Shown here: one piece after another, positions 43,352-52,509 of the stretch
Layout of the letters: each line of letters starts with the position of its first letter
Position numbering within the stretch: the stretch's first letter is position 1
Assembly (NCBI GenBank): GCA_964584805.1
Contig: CAZPAY010000004.1
Coordinates: forward strand, 1-64,000
Direction of reading: 5' to 3'
Length of the DNA: 64,000 nt
Origin: JABHIE01 sp964584805
Lineage (GTDB): Bacteria; Planctomycetota; UBA1135
Translations under genes and position numbers: made by a program
The notes under the pieces: generated by a model
Databases searched by the model: none
Told to the model about the DNA's origin: nothing
What the model saw: only the letters and a program-made list of their open reading frames with translations

Positions 43352-45568
43352 TTACCGCACCACCCGGTAAATCACCGCCGAGTGAATCGGCGCGGGTTGG
43401 TTGCTGCGCTCGGCGGCCTGGAAATAAACGGGGACGCCCGCCATCGTGGTCGGGACATCAAAACTGAATTGCGCTAAGCCGTTGCTGTCTGCTTGAGTGA
43501 GCCCGACGACGCGGGTGCGCGGGTCAGTCGGCAAGTTAAGGCCAAAATCCACATGCCATCCTTTGCCGCTGAGATGCGTGCGGCCGGGGGAAAGGCTCCA
43601 AACGACGGCGACTTGTGAATTTGGAGTGACACCTCCGACTTCGAGTGTGTGGCTTGTCCCGTTTTCCAAAAGCGGGACATCGAGCGCAAGCAAGTGGGGC
43701 GCGTTGGCCGCAAAGTGAGCGAGTAAATGCACATAAGCCGCTTGATAGGGGATGTGGCTCTCGGTGACTTCCCAGGCGTTTTCTGGCCAGCCCGTATTCC
43801 AGTCGCGATAGGACTTTTGGACGGGCTGATTCATGGGTGGATCAATCGGCGGGCCGGAATACGAGTTGTCAGGGCGGTAATTCGGATTGGGTCCGCCGAC
43901 TAAATAGCCTGGAGGAGGTCCGAACTGTGAGGTGGATGCGTTGTCCCAAGGCGTGTTGTGCCCAAACCACTGGTGATACATTTCGTCCAGGCTTTGCTCG
44001 GCACCAAAATCGCTCATGTTAGTGAGGTAGCAATAGCCCGTCGGATTGACGCCGTGGATGTAATGCAAATAGCCCTCGGCTGCGTCGACGCATTCCTTTG
44101 CGTCGGCAGGGGAGAGCCCATTGCGGTTGAGCGCCATGAGCATGAGGCCAACCTGTGATTTGGTGCGGTTACTGCCCCAGGAGTAATCTTGGTCATTCAG
44201 GTGGGCACGGTAAGGATCGGCTTCATTGCGCGCTTGGCCGAGCCAGCTTGAACCGCTGACTGAGTTGGCAAATGCCGCGCGAATGCGATCGGCATGGCTT
44301 TCGGTTGCACCTGGGGATTCGGCGTAAACCAAAAGCGCATCATTGATTTCGTTTTCCCAAGGGCTCGCCCAGTTCCATTGAAGCAAATGGATGTTCCCGT
44401 AGTGGGCATCGAAATAATCCCTAAATTTTGACTCGCCCGTAAGTGTAAATAAATGCGCACTTGCGGCGGTCATGTTGGAATCTTGCCACCAGTCTTCGTC
44501 TTCATTTGTGGTCGTCAAAAAACCACTATTGTTGTAGCGCGAAGGGATGGCCGACGGGTTAGATTCGAGCCAACTCCAAGCTTTGCGTGCAGCCGTTTCG
44601 AGCGTTGCGGCAAAGCTGACTTGCGAGGGAATTTGGCGGTAAATACGCGCAGCGTGGGCGTAAGAGCCGCATGCGGATATCGTCGCACTCGCCGTAGGCT
44701 CTGCATAACGCCGCGCGGCCAAGTCATTGCTGACGGGGGATCCGGAGGACCAATCGGTCGCACCCATCTTGTGATGCACTGAGCCATCAGGCTCTTGCAT
44801 CTTAAGCATCCACTCTAATTCCCAACGGACTTCGTCGAGTAAGTCGGGGACTCCATTCCCACTTTCAGGGATGCCAAAGTCATCCGTAAAAACAAATGGC
44901 TGGTCTTCGTAAGCACGGAGTAAATCATGCACCGCGCCGTCGGCGTAGTTCATGTATTTGTTGTAATCACCGGCATCGTGCCATCCGCCGGAAAGGTCGC
45001 GGCTGGTGGAGGACGAAGTGTTGTGTACATCGCGGCAATCGGTGTCTTGTTGCTGGGCGATATGGCATGGCGTATCCGCCCACTCGGCACCGATCACAGC
45101 TGCGGATTTTTCGACGCCGCAGCGTTGATAGGTGTACATGCGCACGGCCTGCACTAAAACCTCGCGGTAGACATTTTGTGCGATGAGGAAAGATTCGCTT
45201 TCCGCACCGCTGGCGGGGTCGTGTATCACAAACTCACCGGTTTCTTGGAGTGCTGAAAAATCAAACCACCAGGCCTTGTCACCGGACTGACCATGGGTCT
45301 GGCCATTTTTCCAACTCACAACCGGTCCAGAAAAGGCAACCGTGCCATTTCCCACTCGATGCACCTCAAAAGTGCCTCCTGGTGCATAAACATCAGGAGT
45401 GTCGTAGCCTTGTTGCGCTTCGCGAATGACCGCAACTTTGGCCGCCAGAGGGCGATAGCCAAACTGATCCACCCGGATATGCGCGTCACTCTGCTGCGCG
45501 TAAAGGGCGGCAGGGGCAAGGGTTGCGATTGCTGTGACAACCGACAAAAATGTCGGAAGAGGTTTCAT
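43352..45568 (-). CDS. Secreted GH9-family glycoside hydrolase (endoglucanase-like) with C-terminal module
   Basis: This 738-residue protein has a signal peptide (MKPLPTFLSVVTAIATLAPAALYAQ). Residues 28-130 form the Ig-like CelD_N domain (HIRVDQFGYRPLAAKVAVI). The GH9 alpha/alpha barrel spans about 135-620: nucleophile-side Asp198 and Asp201 (GGWHDAGDYNKY) and the acid Glu603 (AWEVTESHIPYQAAYV). Residues 630-738 are the recurring module (VPLLENGT, TMAGVPVYFQAAERSN, IHSAVIYRVVR). It cleaves beta-1,4-glucans or related polysaccharides outside the cell. It is divergent from the broken kinase gene. Confidence 0.88.
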   Translation of the reverse strand: MKPLPTFLSVVTAIATLAPAALYAQQSDAHIRVDQFGYRPLAAKVAVIREAQQGYDTPDVYAPGGTFEVHRVGNGTVAFSGPVVSWKNGQTHGQSGDKAWWFDFSALQETGEFVIHDPASGAESESFLIAQNVYREVLVQAVRMYTYQRCGVEKSAAVIGAEWADTPCHIAQQQDTDCRDVHNTSSSTSRDLSGGWHDAGDYNKYMNYADGAVHDLLRAYEDQPFVFTDDFGIPESGNGVPDLLDEVRWELEWMLKMQEPDGSVHHKMGATDWSSGSPVSNDLAARRYAEPTASATISACGSYAHAARIYRQIPSQVSFAATLETAARKAWSWLESNPSAIPSRYNNSGFLTTTNEDEDWWQDSNMTAASAHLFTLTGESKFRDYFDAHYGNIHLLQWNWASPWENEINDALLVYAESPGATESHADRIRAAFANSVSGSSWLGQARNEADPYRAHLNDQDYSWGSNRTKSQVGLMLMALNRNGLSPADAKECVDAAEGYLHYIHGVNPTGYCYLTNMSDFGAEQSLDEMYHQWFGHNTPWDNASTSQFGPPPGYLVGGPNPNYRPDNSYSGPPIDPPMNQPVQKSYRDWNTGWPENAWEVTESHIPYQAAYVHLLAHFAANAPHLLALDVPLLENGTSHTLEVGGVTPNSQVAVVWSLSPGRTHLSGKGWHVDFGLNLPTDPRTRVVGLTQADSNGLAQFSFDVPTTMAGVPVYFQAAERSNQPAPIHSAVIYRVVR

Positions 45569-45720
45569 GTAAGGCTATATCGACACAAAGACATGGGTTT
45601 TGAAGGTTTTCAGCAGAAATTCGTTCCAAGAAAAGGCATGCAATTCGAAAAACCGTCTTTTACTTAGATAGGGAAGTGCCCCAATCGGGTGCCATCATCC
45701 CAAGATGACTTAAGCCACCG

Positions 45721-46466
45721 ATGACCCAAACCTCAGAATCGCGCCAAGCCGAAAAATTGATCCGTGCTTATCTTCAAGATAAGCGCAAGGAGCCTAGGCT
45801 TGAGTTAGGAGACTTTTTGGCCAAAGTCGATGCCACGCTTCACGCTGAGGTTCGTGCCCAGGCAACAGCCTTTGAAGAGCTACGCGCTTTGCTAGATACG
45901 CATACGAATTCGCTGAAAGAAGGCGCCCGTTTGGGCGACTACCGCCTGATTCAAGAGATTGGTAGTGGCGCTTCAAGCGTGGTATGGCTTGCCACCCAAG
46001 TGTCCTTGCGTCGCGAGGTTGCGATTAAATTACTGCGTCCACAGCACGCCCTGTCAAAAAATGCGCAAGAGCATTTCTTACAAGAGGCACGCTCCTTAGC
46101 AGCCGTGCATCACCCAGCTGTGGTTCGTGTTTTGGAGGTGGGCCAGTGGAATAACTTGCCGTTTATGGTGCAAGAGTATGCTGCGCAACATGATTCGCTT
46201 TTAGGCCAACTCGTCGCTGCAAGGCAAAGCGGGCAATTTTCGCATTTGCGTTTTGAGCTGTCCGCCGAGATTGTCGCCAAGGTTGCAGACGGCCTTCAGG
46301 CCGCTCACGAGGTGGGGCAAGGTGCCATGTCGGGTGAGTTCCGGGGTACCCCTTTTTATTCTTCTCCCGAGCAAACGCGCAGTCAGGCTGAGCTAGCTAC
46401 CCTTCGGCCGATGTCGCCTCCGTCGTCGAGCAGACGATGAAGGGTGAGCTGCTTTTCTCGGAATAG
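45721..46466 (+). pseudogene. Serine/threonine protein kinase remnant lacking the catalytic loop
   Basis: The start region is good: an N-terminal helix, then LGDYRLIQEIGSGASSVVWLA (glycine loop), EVAIKLLRPQ (ATP-binding Lys) and the hinge around MVQEYAAQ. After LQAAHEVG the HRD catalytic loop and the DFG motif are missing: the next residues, GAMSGEFRGTPFYSSPEQT, are the activation segment end. About 45 residues were lost in frame. After SPEQTRSQ the frame shifts by one base and runs ADVASVVEQTMKGELLFSE to the TAG at 46464. It cannot be an active kinase. It lies just upstream of the TetR gene promoter. Confidence 0.8.
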
Positions 46467-46481
46467 CGGCCCATTCATTTT

Positions 46482-46512
46482 TTGTGGTAAGCCGGTAACA
46501 ACCTGCTATACT
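46482..46512 (+). promoter_or_regulatory. Promoter of the tetR-bzdNOPQ operon
   Basis: TATACT at 46507-46512 is a good -10. TTGTGG at 46482-46487 is a weak -35 with 19-base spacing. The operator follows immediately downstream. Confidence 0.55.
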
Positions 46513-46515
46513 TCG

Positions 46516-46535
46516 CATACCGACCAGTCGGTATG
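46516..46535. promoter_or_regulatory. TetR-family palindromic operator
   Basis: CATACCGACCAGTCGGTATG is a 9-2-9 perfect inverted repeat, 5 bases before the TetR start codon and just after the -10. ACCGAC-x2-GTCGGT is typical for AcrR-like TetR regulators. Binding would block the start of the tetR-bzd operon. Confidence 0.85.
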
Positions 46536-46540
46536 TTTTT

Positions 46541-47152
46541 ATGGCGACCCAAGTACGAGCAAGCGAAACCATTGCCCGCGTCTTTGACGCGGCGGCTGGG
46601 ATGTTTGTCGATGAGACTTATGCCGTCGTCACCATGGATCGCGTCGCCGAGGCCGCAGGTGTCACGAAAGGCGCGCTTTATCACCATTTTTCATCGAAAG
46701 AATCGCTTTATGAAGCTTTGCTTTTGAAAGACCTCGCCGAAAAACGCGATTTGTTTTTGGCGGCTGCGGGTGAGCTAGGCACTGCCCGTGAGCGTTTGGG
46801 CCGCCTCACAGAGGCCTATTTCAAACTGCCTCAAAGCAAGCGCGAGCGCATCACGCTTGTGCGGCGCGATGCTCATGTGTTCGAGAGAGAAACGCGCGAC
46901 CGCGTGGTGCGCGCTTACCAGGCGGCATTGCCTGAGGTCATCGAAGCCATCCTGATTGATGGCATGAAAAACGACGAGCTTGCGCCTGCCGATGCACGCC
47001 TGCTCTCTTGGGATTTCGTCGCACTCGTTGAAGTGTCGCTATCCCCACACGCGGGTCGGGTTTTCCCAGGCCCTGCGGCAAAGGTTGATCATGTGCTTCA
47101 GCTTTTTTTTGATGGCGCGGCTGTCGCGTCTTCCCTTCCTACTGGTCCATAG
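46541..47152 (+). CDS. TetR/AcrR-family transcriptional regulator
   Basis: This 203-residue protein has the TetR HTH at residues 10-60: TIARVFDAAAGMFVDETYAVVTMDRVAEAAGVTKGALYHHF is the standard pattern, with helix 3 GVTKGALYHHFSSKE. The rest is a ligand-binding helical domain without clear specificity. It sits 14 bases before bzdN in the same orientation, and its own operator is at 46516-46535. It is likely the repressor of the reductive operon, released by an aromatic acyl-CoA or by an aromatic acid; the ligand is inferred from neighbours. Confidence 0.85.
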   Translation: MATQVRASETIARVFDAAAGMFVDETYAVVTMDRVAEAAGVTKGALYHHFSSKESLYEALLLKDLAEKRDLFLAAAGELGTARERLGRLTEAYFKLPQSKRERITLVRRDAHVFERETRDRVVRAYQAALPEVIEAILIDGMKNDELAPADARLLSWDFVALVEVSLSPHAGRVFPGPAAKVDHVLQLFFDGAAVASSLPTGP

Positions 47153-47166
47153 CGAGGCCCAAAATC

Positions 47167-48339
47167 ATGAGTGAACAAGTTCAAGTGTTTGAATCCTGGC
47201 GCGGCAAGCCTCTGAGTGAGATTATGCTGCAGTGCCGCGAGCTGACCGAAGACGAGACCTTCCCAACCGTCAAAAAATGGCGTGAAAACGGGGGCAAGGT
47301 TGTCGGACATTTTCAGGTCTACTTCCCCGAAGAGATTGTGCACGCGGCGGGCTTACTGCCGTTTAAGATGCGCGGCTCTAACATGGCGCCTGATAAAGCA
47401 GATTCACGCTTTGGCTCTTACCTTTGTTCGATTATTAAAACTTCGCTTGAAGCCGCGCTGAGCGATGAGTTGGTCCTCGATATGTTTGTCACGCACCCCA
47501 TTTGTGATGCGGCGCGTAACCTTGGCGCGATTTGGGGGCGTAACTACGATTACTCTTGCCAGATTTTGTATTTACCGCAAAACCCAAACTCTGCCTCATC
47601 GGTTGATTACCTTGCCGGTGAGTATGACCGCCTAAAGCGCGATGTCGAAGCTCTTACGGGCAAAGAAATCACTACTGATGCACTCAACAACTCGATTGGG
47701 GTCTTCAACAAAAACCGCGCCTTGCTCCGCGAGCTCTATCGCATCAAGCGTGAGACCCCATGGAAGATTGCCGCGGATGATGCTTACGCACTCGTTGCAC
47801 TTGCCGGCATGATGCCGCGAGAGCAACACAACGAGTTGCTTGAGGCCGTCCTGCCGATGATCGAGGCGGTTGATGCAAAACAAGAAGACCGCATCCGTGT
47901 GGTTTATGAAGGCGCTTTCTGCGAGCAACCACCGCTCGACCTCGTGCGTACCATCGGCCGTAGTTGCTATGTCGTCGATGATGATTTCTTAATTGGCTTG
48001 CGCTACATATTGAGTGACATTAAGCAAGCAGATAACCCACTCTATCAGTTGAGTTGGTCTTACCTCGAAGACTCAAGTTACAGCCCCGTGCAGCATGATT
48101 TGCGCAAGCGCAAAGAAAACATGTTGATGGCACGCGTTGCGCAATCTGGCGCCGAAGCGGTCATCGTGACCGCAGCCAAGATGTGCGAACCTGGCCTCGA
48201 AGAGCAGGTTGCCTACATTCACGCACTTGACCACGCCAACATCCCTCACTTTGTGAGTGAGTTCGAAGAAAACCAAACGAGTTTTGCAGATATGGAATTG
48301 CAGCTCGAAACTTTCATGGAAAATATCCTGTTTGCCTAA
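47167..48339 (+). CDS. bzdN: Benzoyl-CoA reductase, BcrC/BzdN-type subunit
   Basis: This 390-residue protein is one of the two catalytic-module subunits of ATP-dependent (class I) benzoyl-CoA reductase. It belongs to the 2-hydroxyglutaryl-CoA dehydratase D-component family. Family marks: KVVGHFQVYFPEEIVHAAG, RFGSYLCSIIKTSLE, MFVTHPICDAARNLGAIW and a late EAVIVTAAKMCEPGLEEQ. Cys residues in LCSII, HPICDAA and KMCEP are candidates for [4Fe-4S] ligands. Product assignment rests on the four-gene set and the box genes nearby; a reductase for a substituted benzoyl-CoA is an alternative. Cytoplasmic, oxygen-sensitive. Confidence 0.85.
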   Translation: MSEQVQVFESWRGKPLSEIMLQCRELTEDETFPTVKKWRENGGKVVGHFQVYFPEEIVHAAGLLPFKMRGSNMAPDKADSRFGSYLCSIIKTSLEAALSDELVLDMFVTHPICDAARNLGAIWGRNYDYSCQILYLPQNPNSASSVDYLAGEYDRLKRDVEALTGKEITTDALNNSIGVFNKNRALLRELYRIKRETPWKIAADDAYALVALAGMMPREQHNELLEAVLPMIEAVDAKQEDRIRVVYEGAFCEQPPLDLVRTIGRSCYVVDDDFLIGLRYILSDIKQADNPLYQLSWSYLEDSSYSPVQHDLRKRKENMLMARVAQSGAEAVIVTAAKMCEPGLEEQVAYIHALDHANIPHFVSEFEENQTSFADMELQLETFMENILFA

Positions 48340-48360
48340 ACCGAAAATACGAGAAAAATA

Positions 48361-49656
48361 ATGACTCCACATACAAATGAAATCGTCGGTCGCGGAAACA
48401 AAGAGGGCTCAGCTCTATTCCGTGATTGGTTTAATGGTCTTAACGAGACCGCACAACGGGGCGAGGGCGCTGCTTATGTTTTCGTGATGGGTTCTTTCAA
48501 TGAGATCCTGAAATCATTCGATATGCCCGTTGTATTCCCTGAGATTAATTCTCTGCAGTTGGCTGTGCGTCGCGCGGCAGGCGATTACCTCAATGAGGCC
48601 GAAGATCACGGTTATTCCCCTGATATTTGCGGTTATGTCAAGGCTGACATCGCTCTGCAATTACGCGGTGGCGAGCACCCGATGGGGCAAATCCCTAAGC
48701 CTTCGATGACAGTGCTGACCAATGCCTGCAACACTTACCTCAAGTGGGGCGAGGCCTGGGAGCGCATGTACGAAATGCCAATGGTCACGATTGATGTGCC
48801 AGGCACGCGCATGGCAGGCGGTCAAACTTGGGAAGGCAATCAAGACTTCGCCAATGACCGCAATTATGTCCGCAAGCAAATCGAGGAATTAATTACCATT
48901 TGTGAGCAAGTTACGGGTAATAAATTCGACATCGACAAATTGCGTGATGTCATGGGTCATACCAACACGGTTAGCCGTTGCTGGAAAGACCTGATGGATT
49001 TAAACATGAGTCGCCCCAGCGTGTTCAACGCACTCACCGATGGCACGATTTACCTCGGTGTCGCAAATGGTTTGCGCGGTGACAAAGCCGGCGCGGATTA
49101 CTTTGAGCGTCTCGTCGAAGAGATGAAGTACAAAGCGGAGCACGGCATCGGAACTCTCACCGAAGAAGAATTCCGACTCATCTTTGTGGGCGTCCCTTGC
49201 TACCCGATTTTCCGTCGCTTTAATGAGTTGTTTAGCGAGTGGAAGGGTAATTATGTGCACTCAACCTACTTGTGGTTTGCTTCGGGTGGTTCCAACACGG
49301 GTTATCAATACGACCTGGCCAACCCGCTTGATTCACTCGCGGAAGGCACACTGATTAGTGTGCGTGATGCAATGGATAGCATGTTCCACCATGACCGCGT
49401 GGTCGAAGATATGTGCAAAGATTTCAACATTGATGGCGTTGTTTATCACCCCATCAAAAGCTGCCGTACGGTTTCGACTGGTTTGGCAGACGGCCGTCGC
49501 GCGTTCACCGAGCGCGTGAGCATCCCTTCCCTCTTCATTGAGTCTGACATGATGGATCAGCGCGTCGTAGCCGAAGCGCAAATGAAAAACCGTGCCGACG
49601 CTTTCTTTGAAGGCCTCATCAACCGTCGCCTCGTTGAAACAGGCGCAAGCAACTAG
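48361..49656 (+). CDS. bzdO: Benzoyl-CoA reductase, BcrB/BzdO-type subunit
   Basis: This 431-residue partner of BzdN follows after 21 bases. It has VFVMGSFNEILKSFDMPVVFPE, the segment TVLTNACNTYLKWGEAWE, EFRLIFVGVPCYPIFRRF and VVYHPIKSCRTVSTGLADGRR, with conserved Cys in each of the last three. Together BzdN and BzdO bind benzoyl-CoA and two [4Fe-4S] clusters and reduce the ring to cyclohexa-1,5-diene-1-carboxyl-CoA. Size and order match Azoarcus-type bzdNO. The downstream gene is the first with a clear Shine-Dalgarno site (AGGAG). Confidence 0.85.
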   Translation: MTPHTNEIVGRGNKEGSALFRDWFNGLNETAQRGEGAAYVFVMGSFNEILKSFDMPVVFPEINSLQLAVRRAAGDYLNEAEDHGYSPDICGYVKADIALQLRGGEHPMGQIPKPSMTVLTNACNTYLKWGEAWERMYEMPMVTIDVPGTRMAGGQTWEGNQDFANDRNYVRKQIEELITICEQVTGNKFDIDKLRDVMGHTNTVSRCWKDLMDLNMSRPSVFNALTDGTIYLGVANGLRGDKAGADYFERLVEEMKYKAEHGIGTLTEEEFRLIFVGVPCYPIFRRFNELFSEWKGNYVHSTYLWFASGGSNTGYQYDLANPLDSLAEGTLISVRDAMDSMFHHDRVVEDMCKDFNIDGVVYHPIKSCRTVSTGLADGRRAFTERVSIPSLFIESDMMDQRVVAEAQMKNRADAFFEGLINRRLVETGASN

Positions 49657-49667
49657 GAGATTCTGTT

Positions 49668-50483
49668 ATGGCATACTCAGCAGGAGTAGATGTCGGCTCG
49701 ACGCAAACGAAAGCCGTCATCATTAACGAAGACCGCGAGATTATCGCGCGAGCTCTCATTGATACAGGCGCCAATGTGGTCGCCGCGGCCGAGAATTGCT
49801 TCAAAGAGGCACTCAAGTCCGAGAGCATTCAAGAAGAAGAAGTCGAGTGGGTGATTGGCACAGGCTATGGTCGCTACAAGGTGACTTTTGGCAACGACCA
49901 AGTGACCGAGATTTCATGTCACGGGCGCGGTGCGGTGCACATGTTCCCAGATGTGCGCACGGTGGTCGACATGGGCGGTCAAGACACCAAGGCGATTCAT
50001 GTAAACGCCGAAGGTGAGATTGACGACTTTTGCATGAATGACAAATGCGCGGCCGGCACGGGGCGTTTCCTTGGTGCGGCGGCTGCAGCACTTGAAATCC
50101 CGCTTGATGATTTGGGCGATACGGCACTGACCTCGCAAAAAGGCGTGTCGATTTCAACGACTTGCACGGTGTTCGCAGAGTCCGAAGTCTTGGCTTGGTT
50201 GGGCAAAGGCAAGCGGGTGCAAGACATCCTTTGGGGCGTGCATCAATCCATCGCCAAACGCTCGATGGGGCTCATGCGCCGCGTGGGCATCAACGGTGAA
50301 GTCGCCTTTACGGGTGGTGTGACGCGGAACTCGGCGATGGTCAAATCGCTTGAGGATGTTCTGGGGCAAAAGCTACACATTTCCGGCGATAGCCATTACA
50401 TGGGCGCACTTGGCGCCGCACTTTTCGCGATGGATCACATTGAATCCAGCCGTGCTCCGCATACACAAGAGGTTTCATCATGA
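49668..50483 (+). CDS. bzdP: Benzoyl-CoA reductase activase subunit (BadF/BcrA-type ATPase)
   Basis: This 271-residue member of the acetate-kinase/actin-fold ATPase family starts at an ATG with AGGAG upstream. It has VDVGSTQTKAVIIN (phosphate loop 1), VDMGGQDTKAI (loop 2), and two Cys, 127 (MNDKCAAGTGRF) and 166 (STTCTVFAESE), that bridge a [4Fe-4S] cluster between two activase subunits; 127/166 are also the positions known from HgdC. It hydrolyses ATP to drive low-potential electrons into BzdNO. The short length, without the N-terminal extension of Thauera BcrA, fits bzd-type. P versus Q naming follows gene order. Confidence 0.85.
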   Translation: MAYSAGVDVGSTQTKAVIINEDREIIARALIDTGANVVAAAENCFKEALKSESIQEEEVEWVIGTGYGRYKVTFGNDQVTEISCHGRGAVHMFPDVRTVVDMGGQDTKAIHVNAEGEIDDFCMNDKCAAGTGRFLGAAAAALEIPLDDLGDTALTSQKGVSISTTCTVFAESEVLAWLGKGKRVQDILWGVHQSIAKRSMGLMRRVGINGEVAFTGGVTRNSAMVKSLEDVLGQKLHISGDSHYMGALGAALFAMDHIESSRAPHTQEVSS

Positions 50484-51289
50484 TTACCGCAGGAATTGAC
50501 GTCGGCTCGACCTACACCAAGGCGATTCTGCTCGACGAAAACGACAACATCATCGGCAAGGCTATGTGCAATACAGGCTTCCGTCTCAACGAAGCCGCCC
50601 GCCGCTGCTACGACGCTGTTTTGGAAGAGGCCGGCAAGACCGAAAGTGATGTTGAGTATTTGGTCGCTACCGGCTACGGGCGTGACCAAGTTGACTTCAA
50701 GGATTTGAAGGTCACCGACTTGACGGCCAGTGCGCGAGGTGCGCGTTTGCTTTTCCCCGGCACGCGTTGTGTCTTAGATGTGGGTGGCCAGACGATGAAA
50801 GCCATCCGCCTCGAAGAAGACGGCAAGATTAAGTCGTTTCGCATGAATGACAAATGTGCCGCTGGCACGGGCGCATTCTTGGAAAAGACGGCTCGCTACA
50901 TGGGTTATACGGTGCAGGAGATTTCGAATCTGCTTGAGACTTCGCACAACCCAGCTGAAATTTCCGGCGTGTGCGCGGTGTTCGCTGAGTCGGAAGTCAT
51001 CAACCAACTCAGTCTCGGCACTCCACCTGCAGACATCATGCAGGGCTCAATCGATTCACTCACCACGCGCGCGGTTCAGCTGATGAAGCGCGTGAAGGCC
51101 GAGCCAGAAATCACGCTCATCGGCGGCATCATGCGTTTCCCGACGATGCCTCGCACCGTAGAGGGCCGTATCGACTCAAAGCCGAATCTCGCCGATGCCG
51201 ATATGCCTCAGTTTTTGACAGCCTTGGGTGCCGCTTGGTTAGGGCGTTTTCGGTTGAAGAAAATGCAGCAAGAAACGGTTTCTGCTTAA
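50480..51289 (+). CDS. bzdQ: Benzoyl-CoA reductase activase subunit (BadG/BcrD-type ATPase)
   Basis: This 269-residue protein has its ATG overlapping the bzdP stop (ATGA). It is a paralogue of bzdP with the same fold: IDVGSTYTKAILLD, LDVGGQTMKAIR, Cys126 (MNDKCAAGTGAF) and Cys165 (SGVCAVFAESEV). Having two distinct activases, rather than one gene as in hydroxyacyl-CoA dehydratases, is the main argument for an aromatic reductase. The operon ends here; a terminator-like hairpin follows. No ferredoxin gene is attached. Confidence 0.85.
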   Translation: MITAGIDVGSTYTKAILLDENDNIIGKAMCNTGFRLNEAARRCYDAVLEEAGKTESDVEYLVATGYGRDQVDFKDLKVTDLTASARGARLLFPGTRCVLDVGGQTMKAIRLEEDGKIKSFRMNDKCAAGTGAFLEKTARYMGYTVQEISNLLETSHNPAEISGVCAVFAESEVINQLSLGTPPADIMQGSIDSLTTRAVQLMKRVKAEPEITLIGGIMRFPTMPRTVEGRIDSKPNLADADMPQFLTALGAAWLGRFRLKKMQQETVSA

Positions 51290-51297
51290 TGGTGTAA

Positions 51298-51336
51298 ATG
51301 CTCCCCCCGCAGGTTTCTATGAGCTGCGGGAGGCAT
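51298..51336 (+). terminator. Terminator-like hairpin after bzdQ
   Basis: ATGCTCCCCCCGCAG pairs with CTGCGGGAGGCAT with a small bulge and an 11-base loop, 9 bases after the bzdQ stop. There is no T run, so termination may need Rho. Confidence 0.5.
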
Positions 51337-51395
51337 CATGGAATTCAATGCAAGTATTGCGGTACTTAAGCCTGTTTGCCGGTATTTAATCTGGC

Positions 51396-52448
51396 ATGGG
51401 GAAAAGGATTGCGGAAGCGGATTTGGCTGCCATTGTGGATGTTCTGAAGGGGCATGCGCAAGGCTTGGTACGTGGAGCGATTTTGTCAAAGCTATCTGGG
51501 GCGTTAACGCCAAGGCAACTATCTCGGCGTTTGGGCCGCTTGCTAGAAGCAGGCATGATTCAAGTCGTCGGCGAAAGACGCGCCCGCCGTTATTTCATAG
51601 AGGGTGCATCGCCTCAAGCCCATGTGCCAAGCGCGTCAGCCAAACGGACGGCTTCCTCGGCTGTGATTGAGTTGTCGGCGGCGAGTGTGGAGATACGCAA
51701 CACCGTGGTGCAATCGGTCGCGGCACGGCATCCTGTGGGGTATCGGGTTGATTTCCTTGATGCTTATGAGCCGAATGTGACCGCTTATTAACCGAACGAT
51801 TTACGCGAATGGATGGCCGAAATCGGGCAAGTTGGCGTTGAGGATTTGCCGGTGGGTAGTTATTTTCGGCAGTTGCTGGATCGGTTATTTATTGACCTGT
51901 CATGGAACTCGAGCCGTCTTGAGGGAAACACCTATTCGCTACTTGAGACGCAGAGACTCTTGCAGCTTGGCGAGATGGCTGAGGGGAAAGACCTCCTGGA
52001 TGCGTAGATGATTTTGAATCACAAGGCGGCGATTGAAATGTTGGCAAGTCAGGCTGGTGAGATTGGATTTAATGCCTATTGCGTTCGTAACTTGCATGCT
52101 CTTTTGTCGGAGCATTTAATGCCCGATTCGGTGGCCTGCGGTAATTTGCGCAAGCGGCCCGTTGCGATTTCAGGCACGGTTTTTCATCCGCTCGAAGTCC
52201 CACAACTTATCGAAACGCAATTCATAGAAATTCTTGAAAAGACCGAAGCGATTGAAAACCCATTTGAGCAATCGCTTTTCGTTATGGTTCATTTGCCTTA
52301 ACTTCAGCCCTTTGAAGATGTCAACAAGCGTGTTTCGCGGCTTGCGGCAAACATCCCGCTCATCCGCCATAATCTTTGCCCACTCTCTTTCATTGATGTC
52401 CCATAAGCCGATTACTTGCATGGTTTGCTGGGCGTTTACGAATTGAAT
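51396..52448 (+). pseudogene. Fic-family protein pseudogene with four in-frame stops
   Basis: One reading frame runs 350 codons without a shift. It has a winged-helix start (QGLVRGAILSKLSGALTPRQ, then LSRRLGRLLEAG), then a Fic N-terminal region (LDAYEPNVTAY), the alpha-helix bundle with LIDLSWNSSRLEGNTYSL and MILNHKAAIEML, and the Fic core LQPFEDVNKRVSRLAANIPL. The frame is cut at 51789 (TAA), 52005 (TAG), 52299 (TAA) and 52404 (TAA), each at a site where Leu, Gln, Tyr and Lys would be expected. After VYELNR at about 52448 the sequence changes to a beta-helix protein. Fic enzymes attach AMP or phosphate groups to proteins. This copy is dead and 3'-truncated. Confidence 0.85.
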
Positions 52449-52509
52449 CGCCGCTCCTGCGGGTGGTAACGGCTCAGCCGCCGAACCTTGGTCAACCATC
52501 AGCTCGGCC

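Noticed and set aside
47167..51289. 2-hydroxyacyl-CoA dehydratase (HgdABC-type) instead of benzoyl-CoA reductase
   Set aside because: Two different activase genes with both D-component genes in N-O-P-Q order and sizes, next to box genes, fit the aromatic reductase better than a dehydratase with one activator gene.
51789..52406. Stop-codon reassignment (TAA/TAG as sense) in the Fic frame
   Set aside because: Every other gene in the window ends normally at TAA, TAG or TGA, and the same TAA/TAG codons end neighbours such as bzdQ. Nonsense decay is simpler.
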